A stretch of 64,000 bases of DNA from an uncultured Thermanaerothrix sp. (lineage in GTDB: Bacteria > Chloroflexota > Anaerolineae > Anaerolineales > Anaerolineaceae): positions 1 through 64,000 of the forward strand of contig NZ_CALIMF010000005.1 in NCBI RefSeq assembly GCF_938028735.1, in the 5' to 3' direction. A program made the translations under genes and the position numbers. This document shows, piece by piece, positions 27,940 to 37,598 of the stretch (positions are counted from its first letter, which is position 1; each line of letters starts with the position of its first letter). A model generated the notes under the pieces. It was not told the origin of the DNA. It was given only the letters and a program-made list of their open reading frames with translations, and searched no databases.

Positions 27940-28618
27940 GCAGAACCTCCTGTGCCGCATGCCGCTGCCAGAACCATAACCGCGGAGCAGGCACTTGGTA
28001 GGTTATTTCGCGATACCCGTACACATTGATCACCACCGTTCTACCCACGCGGGTAACCGTGGGGATGTCATTGCGATAAACATGCACATGGCCATGAAGA
28101 TGATAGGCCGGCTGAAAGGTTTCAATCAGCCAGCGAAAGGCCTTAATACCACGATGAGGGCGATCTTCCAGATCATGGATTTTCCAAGGAGGTGCATGGG
28201 TGACAAAGACATCCAAATAACGCCCGTAAATCAAGCGATTGATAAGCAATCCTGGCACCAACCCAAGCACCAGCGCCCACATCTCGGCCTGAGAGTATTG
28301 ATGCGGCCCGTAATTATACTGCAGGCATCCCTCAATGCCGGCCAACAGCAAGCCCCCCGGCGTGCGCATCACACGCCGATGCAGGTTGATGGCCCCCCAG
28401 GGAGCCCGGCGCTCCCCGCCTACCCCCACTTCAATCTTGCTGACGTGATTGCCTAATACATAGTACAACGGGCGGTCCAGCATGCTGATGATAAATTCCA
28501 GGTAGTAATGGGGCAAATCGCCACAACTGATTACCAGATCAATGTGGCGAAAACGGTTCACAATGTTAGCGTCGTAGATAAACCCCAGTTCCACATCGCT
28601 GACCGCCAAAATGTTCAT
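27914..28618 (-). CDS. Metallophosphoesterase
   Basis: A 234-residue calcineurin-type phosphoesterase. Metal-binding blocks are SDVELG (first Asp, with Glu where D-x-H proteins have His), SCGDLPHYYLE, LGNH, THAPP and the final HGHVHV. The start at 28618 is deduced from a complete promoter directly upstream (28637-28665), which places the earlier in-frame ATG inside the -10 region. The ribosome binding site is weak. Substrate unknown; the downstream ParB-fold gene overlaps by 26 bp. Confidence 0.88.
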   Translation of the reverse strand: MNILAVSDVELGFIYDANIVNRFRHIDLVISCGDLPHYYLEFIISMLDRPLYYVLGNHVSKIEVGVGGERRAPWGAINLHRRVMRTPGGLLLAGIEGCLQYNYGPHQYSQAEMWALVLGLVPGLLINRLIYGRYLDVFVTHAPPWKIHDLEDRPHRGIKAFRWLIETFQPAYHLHGHVHVYRNDIPTVTRVGRTVVINVYGYREITYQVPAPRLWFWQRHAAQEVLHERKTPSG

Positions 28619-28636
28619 AAGTCCGTTCGTATCTTC

Positions 28637-28665
28637 ATCATAACATAGCATCCAACGAGGCTCAA
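28637..28665 (-). promoter_or_regulatory. Promoter of the phosphoesterase/ParB-fold pair
   Basis: TTGAGC (28660-28665), 17-nt spacer, TATGAT (28637-28642) on the minus strand. It lies at the 3' end of acpS, so these two genes can be expressed independently of the upstream M16-acpS genes. Confidence 0.6.
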
Positions 28666-29060
28666 GCCCCCGCTTGGCTTGGAGAGGCGTCTAAAGGTCC
28701 CTGGGCAACCACCATGGCCATTGCCAAGTTTCGGGTATGCGTGATGCTGATAGACCATTCACGCAAGTTAAGCGCCGCCGCCCGTTCCGCCGCCCGACCT
28801 CGCAAGTGAAGCAGGGGCTGCCCTTCTGGCCCACGCTGTACTTCAATGTCCTGCCAGGAGATCGGGCCAATGCCACACCCGAGCGCCTTCGCCACAGCCT
28901 CTTTGGCCGCAAAGCGCCCGGCCAGCACCGTCAGGTCATCCTGGGCATCATCCAACTCCTGCATAGTGAAAACACGGCGCAAGAAACGCTGACGGATCTG
29001 AGGATCAAGGCGTTCCAAACGCTCAATCTCAACCAGATCAATCCCACACCGCAAGGCCAT
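28662..29060 (-). CDS. acpS: Holo-[acyl-carrier-protein] synthase
   Basis: A 132-residue 4'-phosphopantetheinyl transferase that activates acyl carrier protein using coenzyme A. Signatures are CGIDLVEIERLER near the N-terminus (metal-binding Asp), FAAKEAVAKALGCGI (metal-binding Glu and basic residues) and the C-terminal SITHTRNLAMAMVV. The ATG at 29060 has GAGGGGT upstream; the longer frame adds ten residues. It starts 4 bp after the M16 gene, so the three genes are one transcript. Confidence 0.95.
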   Translation of the reverse strand: MALRCGIDLVEIERLERLDPQIRQRFLRRVFTMQELDDAQDDLTVLAGRFAAKEAVAKALGCGIGPISWQDIEVQRGPEGQPLLHLRGRAAERAAALNLREWSISITHTRNLAMAMVVAQGPLDASPSQAGA

Positions 29061-29064
29061 CTGA

Positions 29065-30363
29065 TTACCCCTCAGCAGGCGGTCCCGCACTCACAATAAT
29101 CAGCCGCTCTGGATCAAGGTAGCGCCGCGCCACCTCTAGGATTTGGTCCCGCGTAATCGCCAGAACCTGCTGGGGGTAGCGCTGCAGATAATCCAAACCC
29201 AGTTGGAAGCGCTCCATGTTCAACAAGGCACTCGCCACCCCTGCATTAGACTCCAGCGAAAGCGGGAGACGCCCGATGAAATGCGCCTGACTATCGCTGA
29301 GTTCCTCTTCGGTGACCGGCTCACTGACAAAGCGCCGGATCTCCTCCCGGATCAATTCAATGGCCCGTTCCAGGTTAGCCGGATTCACCCCAGCATTGAC
29401 CTCCCAGGAACCGGCGACCATCCAGGCATTCAGGCTGCTCATAGCATAATATGCCAATCCTGCCTTTTCACGCACCACCTCTCCAATGCGTCCCATCATC
29501 CCGAATTGCCCCAAAATGTTATTGCCCAACGAAGCCGGCAAGTAATCGGGGTGGTTGCGCTTAGGCCCTAAGGTACCAAGCACCAGTTCTGTTTGTACTT
29601 TATCAGGTAAAGGAACGTGCTTGCGCACGGTCTGGCTTGGGGGTGCAACCGGGGAGACGGTGCGGTTTTCTGCAGCCGGCATGGCTGGCCAATCCCCCAA
29701 TGCAGCGTTCACCTGGGTAATGACCTCCTCGGCCGCCACTGCCCCCACCACAACCAGCACCATCCCTTGGGGTCGAAAATGGGCCCAATGAAACGCCTCC
29801 AAATCCTCACGCCGAATCGTCTTGACCGTTTCAGAGTAACCATCCTCTGAACGCCCGTAAGGATGATCGGGGAAGAGTAGCGCGTCAAAGGTAAGTTCAG
29901 CCATTTCAGCCGGGTCTTGTGCCCGAATCGCCAGACTGGTCAGCAGTTGCGCACGCAACCGTTCTACTTGCTCGGGGGGGAAGGTTGGCTCCCGGACACA
30001 CGAGGAGAGCAGGCTCAACAGAAGTGGTAAGTCCTCCGCTAGGGCACGCCCACCGAAAGTAATGGTATGCACATTGGCACTGAAACCCAGGCTGGCCCCA
30101 GCAGATTCCAAAACCTCATGAAGCGTTTGAAAATCATAGCGAGCTGTTCCCCGCATCAATGCCCGGGCTGTAAAGCCTGCCAGTCCCAATTTATCCAGTG
30201 GATCATACAGGCTACCGCAGGGGAGATACCCGTTGATAACAATCGAAGCACTGTTAAAGTTACTGCGCGTTAATACTACAATACCATTAGGAAGTTCTAC
30301 CCGGGTAATATCCTCTGGCCCGGGAAGGGAACGCCAAGTTGCGGGTGAAAGGGTTGCTATCAT
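29065..30363 (-). CDS. M16 family peptidase-like protein, non-catalytic subunit
   Basis: A 432-residue insulinase-like (M16) protein. The two-lobed architecture is visible, but the zinc motif HxxEH is replaced by LAGFTARALM in the N-terminal lobe, so it is the inactive partner. Such a subunit typically carries the R/Y substrate-binding residues in the C-terminal lobe, as in mitochondrial processing peptidase-type heterodimers. Its start overlaps the stop of the catalytic subunit by 4 bp (ATGA), strongly implying an obligate pair. Confidence 0.9.
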   Translation of the reverse strand: MIATLSPATWRSLPGPEDITRVELPNGIVVLTRSNFNSASIVINGYLPCGSLYDPLDKLGLAGFTARALMRGTARYDFQTLHEVLESAGASLGFSANVHTITFGGRALAEDLPLLLSLLSSCVREPTFPPEQVERLRAQLLTSLAIRAQDPAEMAELTFDALLFPDHPYGRSEDGYSETVKTIRREDLEAFHWAHFRPQGMVLVVVGAVAAEEVITQVNAALGDWPAMPAAENRTVSPVAPPSQTVRKHVPLPDKVQTELVLGTLGPKRNHPDYLPASLGNNILGQFGMMGRIGEVVREKAGLAYYAMSSLNAWMVAGSWEVNAGVNPANLERAIELIREEIRRFVSEPVTEEELSDSQAHFIGRLPLSLESNAGVASALLNMERFQLGLDYLQRYPQQVLAITRDQILEVARRYLDPERLIIVSAGPPAEG

Positions 30364-31658
30364 GCCAGGGGCTCCTCTCCGGTGGGCTGATAAATACCAA
30401 CAACACGCCGTTGCGGCTGAAGGTAGGTTTGGGCAATGCGTTGTACGTCTTCGGCCCGCACCGCCGAGAGTTTCTCTACATAGTCAGCAAACCAATCGTA
30501 GGTGGCAAACATCTCCGCAAATCCCAGCCAGAATCCCTGATTCGTGATGTTTTCACTACCATAAGCAAAGAGCGCACGCGCCTGCTTGAGGGCGCGCTGG
30601 ATCTCTTCGTCACGCACACGCTCTGCTTGTAAGCGCTGAATCTCAGTATCAATGGCTTTCAACACGGCCTCAGGCGAACTCTCAGGATGCACGGTAATCA
30701 CAAGATCATAGAGATAGGGATCAATGGTCGCGTGCAATCCACCCCCCACACTGACGGCCAGTTCGCGCTCGACCAGTGCTTGATAAAGGCGTGAGGTCTT
30801 GTTCGAAATGCCACCCCCGCCAAACATATTCAAACTGCTCGGCCCAGAGAGCAGGCTATCCAGCACCGTAAACGCAAAGAAATCCGGATCGCTGGCAGCA
30901 GGCGCACGATAAGCCAGATGCATAAACACCGTCGAGCCCGGGCCCTTCACTGTTACCCGGCGTTCCTGCGCAAGCGGTGGTTCGGGCGGAATTGCCCGCG
31001 CAACGGTCTCACCCGGCGGGAGATTCCCAAAGGCCTTCTCGATTTTTTCGAGCATGAGGGCGGTTTCAAAATCGCCCGCCACGGCAATGAGGGCATTTGC
31101 CGGTGTGTAATAGCGCCGATAGTGCTGATAAAGGTCGTCCCGGGTTATCCGACGTAAGTCTTCCTTTAGACCGATCACTTCATACCGATAAGGATGCTGG
31201 TCGAATGCGGCCATTTGCACGGCTTCCCCCAGTAGAAAAAGGGGCTCGTTCTCACTACCCTCGCGCTCCGAGAGGATCACCGTGCGCTCCGCCTCCACCT
31301 CCTCAGGATCGAAGCGGCTGTTGATCATACGATCCGCCTCTAGATCCAGCGCCAGGTCAATCTTATCGGCCGGCAAAGTTTCAAAGTAGGTTGTCCAATC
31401 AAGGTACGTAAAGGCATTCCACATGCCCCCCTCGCGTGAGATCCAACGATCCAGCAGTCCAGAGGGGAAACGCGGCGTGCCCTTGAACTGCATGTGTTCC
31501 ACCCAGTGTGAGACGCCGGTTTTGCCTGGTGATTCATCCCGTGAACCCACCCGATACCAGACCCAAAAGCTAATCAGCGGGGCAGTATGGACCTCCTTTA
31601 GCAGTACCATCAGCCCATTAGATAGCCGCGCGCGGGTGACCGATGCCTCGTTGGTCAT
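30360..31658 (-). CDS. M16 family zinc peptidase, catalytic subunit
   Basis: A 432-residue zinc metallopeptidase. The inverted zinc motif is HWVEH at residues 51-55, and the third zinc ligand is expected in the ERTVILSEREGSENEP region about 75 residues later. Two M16 lobes are present. It likely degrades or processes peptides together with the adjacent inactive subunit. No signal peptide follows the ATG at 31658, which I choose because GAGGAGGC precedes it and homologous sequence (ARLSNGLMVLL) begins soon after; the longer frame encodes an unrelated 34-residue extension. Confidence 0.93.
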   Translation of the reverse strand: MTNEASVTRARLSNGLMVLLKEVHTAPLISFWVWYRVGSRDESPGKTGVSHWVEHMQFKGTPRFPSGLLDRWISREGGMWNAFTYLDWTTYFETLPADKIDLALDLEADRMINSRFDPEEVEAERTVILSEREGSENEPLFLLGEAVQMAAFDQHPYRYEVIGLKEDLRRITRDDLYQHYRRYYTPANALIAVAGDFETALMLEKIEKAFGNLPPGETVARAIPPEPPLAQERRVTVKGPGSTVFMHLAYRAPAASDPDFFAFTVLDSLLSGPSSLNMFGGGGISNKTSRLYQALVERELAVSVGGGLHATIDPYLYDLVITVHPESSPEAVLKAIDTEIQRLQAERVRDEEIQRALKQARALFAYGSENITNQGFWLGFAEMFATYDWFADYVEKLSAVRAEDVQRIAQTYLQPQRRVVGIYQPTGEEPLA

Positions 31659-31729
31659 AAAAATCAGTGCCTCCTCATTTTTCCTGAATCTTGCCCAAGT
31701 TACCCACGATCTCCAATTCAAACACCATT

Positions 31730-31735
31730 TATAAT
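31730..31735 (+). promoter_or_regulatory. -10 element upstream of the flavoprotein gene
   Basis: TATAAT 38 bp upstream of the ATG at 31774. No -35 consensus is visible. The divergent M16 gene starts 72 bp to the left. Confidence 0.4.
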
Positions 31736-31773
31736 AAAGAGGGAATGCCAAAATTATCACTCAGGAGCATGCG

Positions 31774-33120
31774 ATGAGCCTCGAGAATCGCTACTGGGTT
31801 GCTATTGCCGGTGCTGGACCAGCCGGTCTCTACGCCGCCCAGCACCTCGCCGAAAACGGGGTCCAGGTCGTTTTGTTCAACCGCGACATTCGGCCAGGGG
31901 GGTTGGCCGAATATGGCATCTATCCGGATAAACTGCGCCTCAAGAATGGCCTGCGCGCTCAATTCCAGCAAATCCTCTCTCTGCCTGAAGTGCATTATTA
32001 TGGTCATGTCCGCATTGGGCGTGATGGTGATTTCTCGCTGGATGATCTGCGTCGTTTGGGTTTTCAGGCCATCCTGGTAGCCGTAGGCGCTCAGGGCACC
32101 AAATGGTTAGGACTCCCCGGCGAGTCTCTGGAGGGGGTCTATCACGCCAAGGACATTGTGTACCATTATAACAAACTTCCCCCATATAGCCAGCGCACGT
32201 ATCGGATCGGGAATAAGGTGGCCATCGTCGGCGGGGGAAATGTAATGGTGGATGTAGCACGCTACCTGATCGAGGTCCGGCAGGTGGAGGAAGTTGTGGC
32301 CATTGTGCGCCGTGGCCCCAAAGAGGTCAAATTTGACCGCCGCGAACTGGAAACCGTGGCAGCCAACCTGGACTGGCAGGCCTTTGAGGCCGAACTTGAA
32401 CGGGTGGCACCGGTTATGCGCGCGCTCGGACAGGACCCCGAAACCTCGCGCGAACTGGTGCGAACCGCTATGACGAAAGCCGGCCCTAAGCACTCCTCGA
32501 CCCGGTTGTGGATCCGTTTTCTGGCTTCTCCGCGTCGCATTCTAGATAACGGACAAGGTGCAGTTGGTGGTATTGAATTAGAGGACAATACCCTGGTACT
32601 CCAAAACGGTGAGGTAGTTGCCAAGGGTTTAGGCAACACTTGGGTTATGCCCGTGGATACGGTGATCTTTGCCATCGGTGACCGAGTGGATGAAAGCATC
32701 GGCCTACCCGTCCACCGCTATGAATTTGACAAAAATCCCCACCCGCGCTTCCCGGTTGAAGGCGAATCCTATGAGGCCTATGACAGTGAACGCGATACAC
32801 CGATTGAAGGGGTCTTTGTAGCCGGTTGGTCGCGCAAAGCCAGCAGTGGGCTAGTGGGAGTAGCCCGCAGGGATGGGGTCAATGCTGCACGGGCTATTTT
32901 GCAGTACCTTGCTACCCTCCCCCCTGTACCCACCTCCCTGCTGCCCGCTATTGAACAGGCCATTCGGGATTTGCCCCACCCAGTAGTAACCAAAGAACAC
33001 TTGGAGCGCCTTTATCAGGCAGAAGCTGAGCGCGCCCATGCTCTGGGGCTGGAGGAATATCGCTTTGCCACCAACGAGGAAATGCTTGAGGCCATGGGGC
33101 TTCTGGGCGTGGTAAGCTAA
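31774..33120 (+). CDS. FAD-dependent ferredoxin-NADP reductase-like protein
   Basis: A 448-residue flavoprotein of the adrenodoxin-reductase/glutamate-synthase-beta type. The FAD-binding motif GAGPAGLYAAQHLAENG is at residues 11-27, the NAD(P)-binding GGGNVMVDVARYLIE at about 153-167, and a late VAGWSRKASSGLVGVARRDG closes the FAD site. The middle segment (about 170-290) matches the FprA-like oxidoreductase layout with RRGPKEVKFDRRELE. About 70 extra C-terminal residues are helical. It stands alone, without a ferredoxin gene beside it. CAGGAG precedes the ATG. Confidence 0.87.
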   Translation: MSLENRYWVAIAGAGPAGLYAAQHLAENGVQVVLFNRDIRPGGLAEYGIYPDKLRLKNGLRAQFQQILSLPEVHYYGHVRIGRDGDFSLDDLRRLGFQAILVAVGAQGTKWLGLPGESLEGVYHAKDIVYHYNKLPPYSQRTYRIGNKVAIVGGGNVMVDVARYLIEVRQVEEVVAIVRRGPKEVKFDRRELETVAANLDWQAFEAELERVAPVMRALGQDPETSRELVRTAMTKAGPKHSSTRLWIRFLASPRRILDNGQGAVGGIELEDNTLVLQNGEVVAKGLGNTWVMPVDTVIFAIGDRVDESIGLPVHRYEFDKNPHPRFPVEGESYEAYDSERDTPIEGVFVAGWSRKASSGLVGVARRDGVNAARAILQYLATLPPVPTSLLPAIEQAIRDLPHPVVTKEHLERLYQAEAERAHALGLEEYRFATNEEMLEAMGLLGVVS

Positions 33121-33129
33121 CTGAGCCGG

Positions 33130-33138
33130 TGCTATAAT
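33130..33138 (+). promoter_or_regulatory. Extended -10 promoter of the epimerase gene
   Basis: TGCTATAAT, a perfect extended -10, ends 28 bp before the ATG at 33167. The start point would be about 33145, giving a 22-nt leader that includes GAGG. Confidence 0.65.
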
Positions 33139-33166
33139 ACTCCTAGCCCATACACAGCGAGGTTCA

Positions 33167-34132
33167 ATGCGCTTTCTGGTGACTGGAGCCGCGGGTTTCC
33201 TAGGTTCGGCGCTTTCTAATCGTCTGGTTGCAGAGGGGCACACCGTTGTCGGCCTGGACGATTGCTCCACCGGGGATCCAGCGAGCCTCTCCCCCGAGGT
33301 TCACTTTACCCGCGGGGACATCAACGACCGTCCCAAGCTTTGGACGCTCCTTCAGGAAGTGGATTGCGTCTATCACCTGGCTGCACGCGTGCTGGTCCCG
33401 GAGTCCATCCTGTACCCGCGCGAATACAACCACGTCAATGTGGGCGGAACCGTCACTTTGATGGAAGCCATGCGCGATGTGGGAGTACGGCGGGTGGTGT
33501 TCATCTCTTCAGGAGCCATATATGGCTTCCAAGAGCACCAACCGGTACGCGAGGACGCTATTCCCAATCCACGCTCGCCTTACGCCGTCTCCAAACTGGC
33601 AGCTGAGTACTATGTACGCACCATTGGCAGCCTGTGGGGGATTGAAACGGTGTGTCTGCGCGTTTTCAACGCTTATGGCCCGGGGCAGCATCTGCCCCCC
33701 GTCCATGCTCCGGTCGTCCCTAACTTTCTGCGTCAGGCGGCTCAAGAGGGTACGCTGATCGTCCACGGTGACGGCACCCAGACCCGTGATTACGTTTATG
33801 TGGACGATGTGGTCGAGGCCATGGTCGCGGCGGCAACTGCTAGCGATGTGGATCAGGCCATCATCAACGTGGGAAGTGGTCGCGAGACCAGTGTGCGTGA
33901 ACTGGTGCGCTTGGTGCTTGAGGTTACCGGCACCCAGCCAGAGGTAGTCTATAATCCACGCGCGGATGGTGGCCCCCCGCGTATGTGCGCCGACATCCGT
34001 TTAGCCGCCGAAAAACTTGGCTACCAACCCCGCATCAGTCTGGAAGATGGGCTACGGCTAACCCTGGAACGCGATCCGCGCCTGAGGCGGCGCAATGGCA
34101 CCCCCAAGCATGGGGAACAGGAGGCGAAATGA
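33167..34132 (+). CDS. NAD-dependent nucleotide-sugar epimerase/dehydratase
   Basis: A 321-residue extended short-chain dehydrogenase. The N-terminal GxxGxxG is TGAAGFLGSAL (6-16), an Asp binding NAD ribose lies at VVGLDD, the catalytic SSGAIYG and YAVSK motifs are near 119-125 and 143-147, and the substrate-side RVFNAYGPGQ follows. This pattern suits a UDP-glucose 4-epimerase-like enzyme, but family substrates range over GDP- and dTDP-sugars. The ATG is the conserved MRFLVTG start. The next gene encodes a surface lipoprotein, so cell-envelope glycan synthesis is plausible. Confidence 0.92.
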   Translation: MRFLVTGAAGFLGSALSNRLVAEGHTVVGLDDCSTGDPASLSPEVHFTRGDINDRPKLWTLLQEVDCVYHLAARVLVPESILYPREYNHVNVGGTVTLMEAMRDVGVRRVVFISSGAIYGFQEHQPVREDAIPNPRSPYAVSKLAAEYYVRTIGSLWGIETVCLRVFNAYGPGQHLPPVHAPVVPNFLRQAAQEGTLIVHGDGTQTRDYVYVDDVVEAMVAAATASDVDQAIINVGSGRETSVRELVRLVLEVTGTQPEVVYNPRADGGPPRMCADIRLAAEKLGYQPRISLEDGLRLTLERDPRLRRRNGTPKHGEQEAK

Positions 34133-34188
34133 AGCGTTCCTCAGCAAGGTACCATCCCGTTCTGTTGTCGACCTGAGGGAGGGTGGGA

Positions 34189-35664
34189 ATGATAAGCGGG
34201 GAAAGCAAACCCACACCCAGTCTTAAGCATCCATGCTACCAATGGTTTTTGCTGGTCATCCTCCTCATTTTGGTTGGGTGCACGTCCTACGAGCCGCAGA
34301 TCGCTGCTCAGCCCAGCATCTTCGAGGTCGATCCGGTATTCCGGGAGTTTTACCGTATGTTGGGAGGCGAGACGATCCTGGGCCCCGCCATCACCCGCGC
34401 ATTTCGCTTTGAGACCAATCTGTGCCAATATACTCAGAACGCGCTGATGTGCTTCAACCCTTATGCCGAAGAACGCCGGCGCTTTTACCTCTTTCCTCTA
34501 GGCCAAGTGCTCAACCTGCGGGAAGACCCCGGGCTCGTCTCAGGTGAGGGCCCTATGGTCAACGGTTATCTGATCTATGAAGAATTTGTCCCGCTTTACG
34601 ATCGTCTTGGGGGCTCGCTGTATGCCGGGCATCCCCTAACCCAACCCCGCTACAATGCCACCCACAACCGCATTGAACAATACTTTGAAAATGTGGGCTT
34701 TTATCGAAGCCTGGATGAACCCCCAGGAAGTGTGCACTTGCTCGCTTACGGTGTATATGCCTGCGATGCGTATTGCCGCTACCAGGCGCCTTTGAATGGG
34801 ATCGTGAGCCCTCTTTCCAATCAAGTAGCACAGCCGTTCCTCTCGCGCCTAGCACGCCTGGGAGGCTTAGCGGCTTTTGGGCGCCCACTAAGCGAGCCCT
34901 ACACCGCTCCTGACGGCGCTATTGAGCAAATCTACGAAACCGTTGTGCTCTACGCACCCACCGAGAACCCCAACGCCATGCGCCTGCGCCCGCTTAGTCG
35001 CATGCTGGGTTTTCCGAATTACCCGCCTGGCCCTCAAATCTACGGCGAGGCTGACGGGATGGTCTTCTACCCCGTTCACGAGAACCTCGGGTTCCACGTT
35101 CCACGGGTGTTCGATGAATTTATCGCCCAGCACGGCGGGCGCGAGATCGCAGGCAACCCCTTGGAAGAAATCGCCGCGGTAGGCGAGAAACGTTACCGGC
35201 AATGTTTTGAGAACTACTGCTTGCTTTACGATCACACCGCCGCCCCCAGTTTGCGCGTGCGCCTGCTCCCCTTAGGGCTGGAGTATCTGCGCCGCATTCA
35301 GAACGAAAGCGGCGAACTGCCCCTGCTCTATTCTCCTCAGACCATCCGCCTCTTTGCTACGGCCACCTCCAGCCGTTTACCTGCTGATCAGCCCCAATCA
35401 TTCGAGATTATCGTCCTGGATGCACGGGATCAGCGCCCACTGGCAGGGATCGAATCGCGCCTATGGCTCACCTTGGCCGATGGCACACGCCTGGAATACC
35501 GCCTGCCTCCTACCGATGCCCAGGGACGAGCCCACCTGAGCATCGCCCCTCTAACCCCTGAACAGCCCAATGGTAGCGTCATCGCCTATCAGGTTTGCCT
35601 CACGGTACCCTCTGACCAGCCCATCTGCACGAGCGATAGTTATCTGATCTGGAATTATCGATAA
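34189..35664 (+). CDS. Repeat lipoprotein with four LGFP-like units and a C-terminal beta domain
   Basis: A 491-residue lipoprotein with lipobox LVGC near residue 31. Four repeats with the pattern F-x2-F/L-x4-GG-x4-G-x-P are spaced about 80-90 residues (about 49, 133, 216 and 306). Each is followed by an aromatic QxYxN/QxFEN-type strand, resembling LGFP repeats that bind cell-envelope glycans. The last 130 residues form an Ig/invasin-like sandwich with the phrase [17 protein letters not shown]. The ATG at 34189 has AGGGAGGG at a good distance; a GTG two codons upstream is alternative. The upstream epimerase gene suggests an envelope role. Confidence 0.75.
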   Translation: MISGESKPTPSLKHPCYQWFLLVILLILVGCTSYEPQIAAQPSIFEVDPVFREFYRMLGGETILGPAITRAFRFETNLCQYTQNALMCFNPYAEERRRFYLFPLGQVLNLREDPGLVSGEGPMVNGYLIYEEFVPLYDRLGGSLYAGHPLTQPRYNATHNRIEQYFENVGFYRSLDEPPGSVHLLAYGVYACDAYCRYQAPLNGIVSPLSNQVAQPFLSRLARLGGLAAFGRPLSEPYTAPDGAIEQIYETVVLYAPTENPNAMRLRPLSRMLGFPNYPPGPQIYGEADGMVFYPVHENLGFHVPRVFDEFIAQHGGREIAGNPLEEIAAVGEKRYRQCFENYCLLYDHTAAPSLRVRLLPLGLEYLRRIQNESGELPLLYSPQTIRLFATATSSRLPADQPQSFEIIVLDARDQRPLAGIESRLWLTLADGTRLEYRLPPTDAQGRAHLSIAPLTPEQPNGSVIAYQVCLTVPSDQPICTSDSYLIWNYR

Positions 35665-35685
35665 ACCCTAGCAGGGGCGGGTTTA
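35662..35685 (+). terminator. Weak stem-loop after the repeat lipoprotein gene
   Basis: TAAACCC/GGGTTTA form a perfect 7-bp stem with a 10-nt loop starting at the stop codon. There is no separate U-tract, so termination efficiency is doubtful. Confidence 0.35.
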
Positions 35686-35686
35686 G

Positions 35687-35695
35687 TGGTAAAAT
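35687..35695 (+). promoter_or_regulatory. Extended -10 promoter of gatB
   Basis: TGGTAAAAT matches the extended -10 with one change, 53 bp before the ATG at 35748. Confidence 0.45.
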
Positions 35696-35747
35696 CACCC
35701 GCAGGCCTTCCGAAGGTTGGGTAGAGGTTATGCACGGTGAGGGAATC

Positions 35748-37220
35748 ATGGAATTTGAGCCCGTCATTGGTTTAGAAGTCCACGCAGAACTTCAAACCCG
35801 CTCTAAGATGTTTTGTGCCTGCCCGGTCGTGGATGCGACTCAGGCCGAACCCAATACAGCCGTCTGCCCGGTCTGTGCCGGCATGCCGGGAGTTTTACCG
35901 GTGATCAACCAGCGTGCTGTGGAGTATGCCCTGCGGGTCGCACTGGCCCTGGATTGCGAGATTGCTACCCATAGCCTCTTTGCGCGTAAAAATTATTTCT
36001 ATCCCGACTTACCTAAGGGTTACCAGATTTCGCAATACGAGTATCCGCTCGCCCAACACGGTCGCTTGCCTATTTTCACCAGCGCAGGCGAGCGCGCCGT
36101 GAGTATTCGGCGGGTGCACCTCGAAGAGGACACCGGCAAACTCACGCATATCACCCCACCGGGTGGTGAAAGCTTTTCCCTGGTGGATCTCAATCGCGCT
36201 GGCGTGCCTCTCCTAGAAATTGTCTCTGAGCCCGATCTTTTCAGTGTAGAGGAAGTGCGGGCTTACGCCATGGCGTTGCGCACCCTCTTGCGGTATCTAG
36301 GGGTCAATTCTGGTGATATGGAAAAGGGCGTCATTCGCTTTGAAGCCAATGTCTCGGTACGTCCCAAAGGGAGCACGCAGCTGGGTACACGCGTCGAGAT
36401 CAAAAACCTAAACAGTTTCCGCGCCCTCGAACGGGCCGTTGCTTATGAAATTGAGCGTCAGAGTCGCTTGCTCAGCCAGGGTCAACACGTGGAGCAAGAG
36501 ACCCTCGGTTGGAACGAGACAGAAGAGCGCACGTATTCACAGCGTAGCAAAGAGGAAGCCCACGATTATCGCTACTTCCCAGAGCCAGATTTGCCCCCCC
36601 TCGTCATTGAAAAGGCTTGGATCGCTGCTGTGCGCGCGGCCCTGCCTGAATTACCTCATGCCCGGCGGCGACGCTTTATCGAAAATTATGGATTGTCCCC
36701 CATTGATGCAGCGCTTCTGGTCAATGAGCGTGCCGTCGCCGAGTATTACGAAGCGGCGGTCAGGGCTGCCTCTGATTTGCCCCCACGAATGATTGCCAAC
36801 TGGATCCTCGGCGAGGTGTTTGCCTGGATGAACGAAAGCGGCGAGAGCATTGAGCAACTTAAAGTTAGCCCAGACGCATTGGCTGAACTGCTCGCTCATC
36901 TCCAGGCCGGCGAAATCAATCAAACCACTGCCAAGGCCGTGTTACAAGAAATGCTCCAAAGCGGGGAACGGGCCGCAGCGATCATTACCTCACGAGGCCT
37001 ACGTCAAGTTTCAGATGCTGATGCCCTGCGCGCCTTAGTAGCCCGGGTACTGGCAGAAAACCCTAATGAAGTCCAGTCCTACCTGCGGGGCAAAGAAACC
37101 CTGGCCAACTGGTTTTTCGGCCAGGTCATGCGTGCCGTGGGGGGAAAAGCCAACCCCCAAGTGCTACGGGCAGAATTGGAGCGCCAACTAAGCGAATTGA
37201 AATCCCATCATGCCAATTGA
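35748..37220 (+). CDS. gatB: Aspartyl/glutamyl-tRNA(Asn/Gln) amidotransferase subunit B
   Basis: A 490-residue subunit that activates and transamidates misacylated tRNA. Signatures are [14 protein letters not shown] (about 4-17), the zinc Cys motif CPVVDA ... [27 protein letters not shown] (about 84-101), the VHLEEDTGK kinase-like block (about 121-129) and the C-terminal GatB/YqeY tail domain. The ATG at 35748 has GTGAGGG 5 bp upstream. gatA and gatC are not in the window. Confidence 0.97.
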   Translation: MEFEPVIGLEVHAELQTRSKMFCACPVVDATQAEPNTAVCPVCAGMPGVLPVINQRAVEYALRVALALDCEIATHSLFARKNYFYPDLPKGYQISQYEYPLAQHGRLPIFTSAGERAVSIRRVHLEEDTGKLTHITPPGGESFSLVDLNRAGVPLLEIVSEPDLFSVEEVRAYAMALRTLLRYLGVNSGDMEKGVIRFEANVSVRPKGSTQLGTRVEIKNLNSFRALERAVAYEIERQSRLLSQGQHVEQETLGWNETEERTYSQRSKEEAHDYRYFPEPDLPPLVIEKAWIAAVRAALPELPHARRRRFIENYGLSPIDAALLVNERAVAEYYEAAVRAASDLPPRMIANWILGEVFAWMNESGESIEQLKVSPDALAELLAHLQAGEINQTTAKAVLQEMLQSGERAAAIITSRGLRQVSDADALRALVARVLAENPNEVQSYLRGKETLANWFFGQVMRAVGGKANPQVLRAELERQLSELKSHHAN

Positions 37221-37255
37221 AGGGGAAAGGCCGGCCACGAAAATCCTCGCCCCTT
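37220..37255. terminator. Weak stem-loop between gatB and the DsrE gene
   Basis: AAGGGG/CCCCTT (37220-37225 and 37250-37255) enclose the palindrome GGCCGGCC. The element overlaps both convergent stop codons, and there is no clear T-run. Confidence 0.3.
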
Positions 37256-37598
37256 ATAACGCCACCACTTTGGCAGCTTGGTTGAGGGCTTCTAAAATAT
37301 CTCCCATGCCCCCTACCACACCCACTTGCACCTGATCCAGCAAACCGAAGTAACTGAGGCAAGTGTGGCAGAGCACCAGTTCAACCCCACGCTTTTCTAA
37401 TTCACGCAACTGACTCAAAACGGGTGAACCGCTACAAGCCAACCGCACCCCCTCGGTGTAGAAAAGCACCTTGGCCGGTAGTTTTCCGCTTTCCAGAGCC
37501 AGGGTAAGATACTTGACTACCAGTTGCTGCTGCAGTTCTGCCGGGCCCTCACCCAGCCCGTAGCGGGTAAAAAGCCATACAGTATCAGACGCGGACAT
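37254..37598 (-). CDS. DsrE/YedF-like sulfur/selenium-relay protein
   Basis: A 114-residue protein with the DsrE-like fold. The C-terminal pattern ACSGSPVLSQLRELEKRGVE, VLCHTCLSYFGL and VGVVGGMGDI closely follows the C-terminal domain of YedF (selenium metabolism protein); the Cys pair CHTC is at about 87-90. The N-terminal TusA-like domain of complete YedF is absent. The ATG at 37598 has AGGAGGT 6 bp upstream; a longer frame of 37 residues is possible but non-conserved by eye. It may shuttle sulfur or selenium. Confidence 0.78.
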   Translation of the reverse strand: MSASDTVWLFTRYGLGEGPAELQQQLVVKYLTLALESGKLPAKVLFYTEGVRLACSGSPVLSQLRELEKRGVELVLCHTCLSYFGLLDQVQVGVVGGMGDILEALNQAAKVVAL

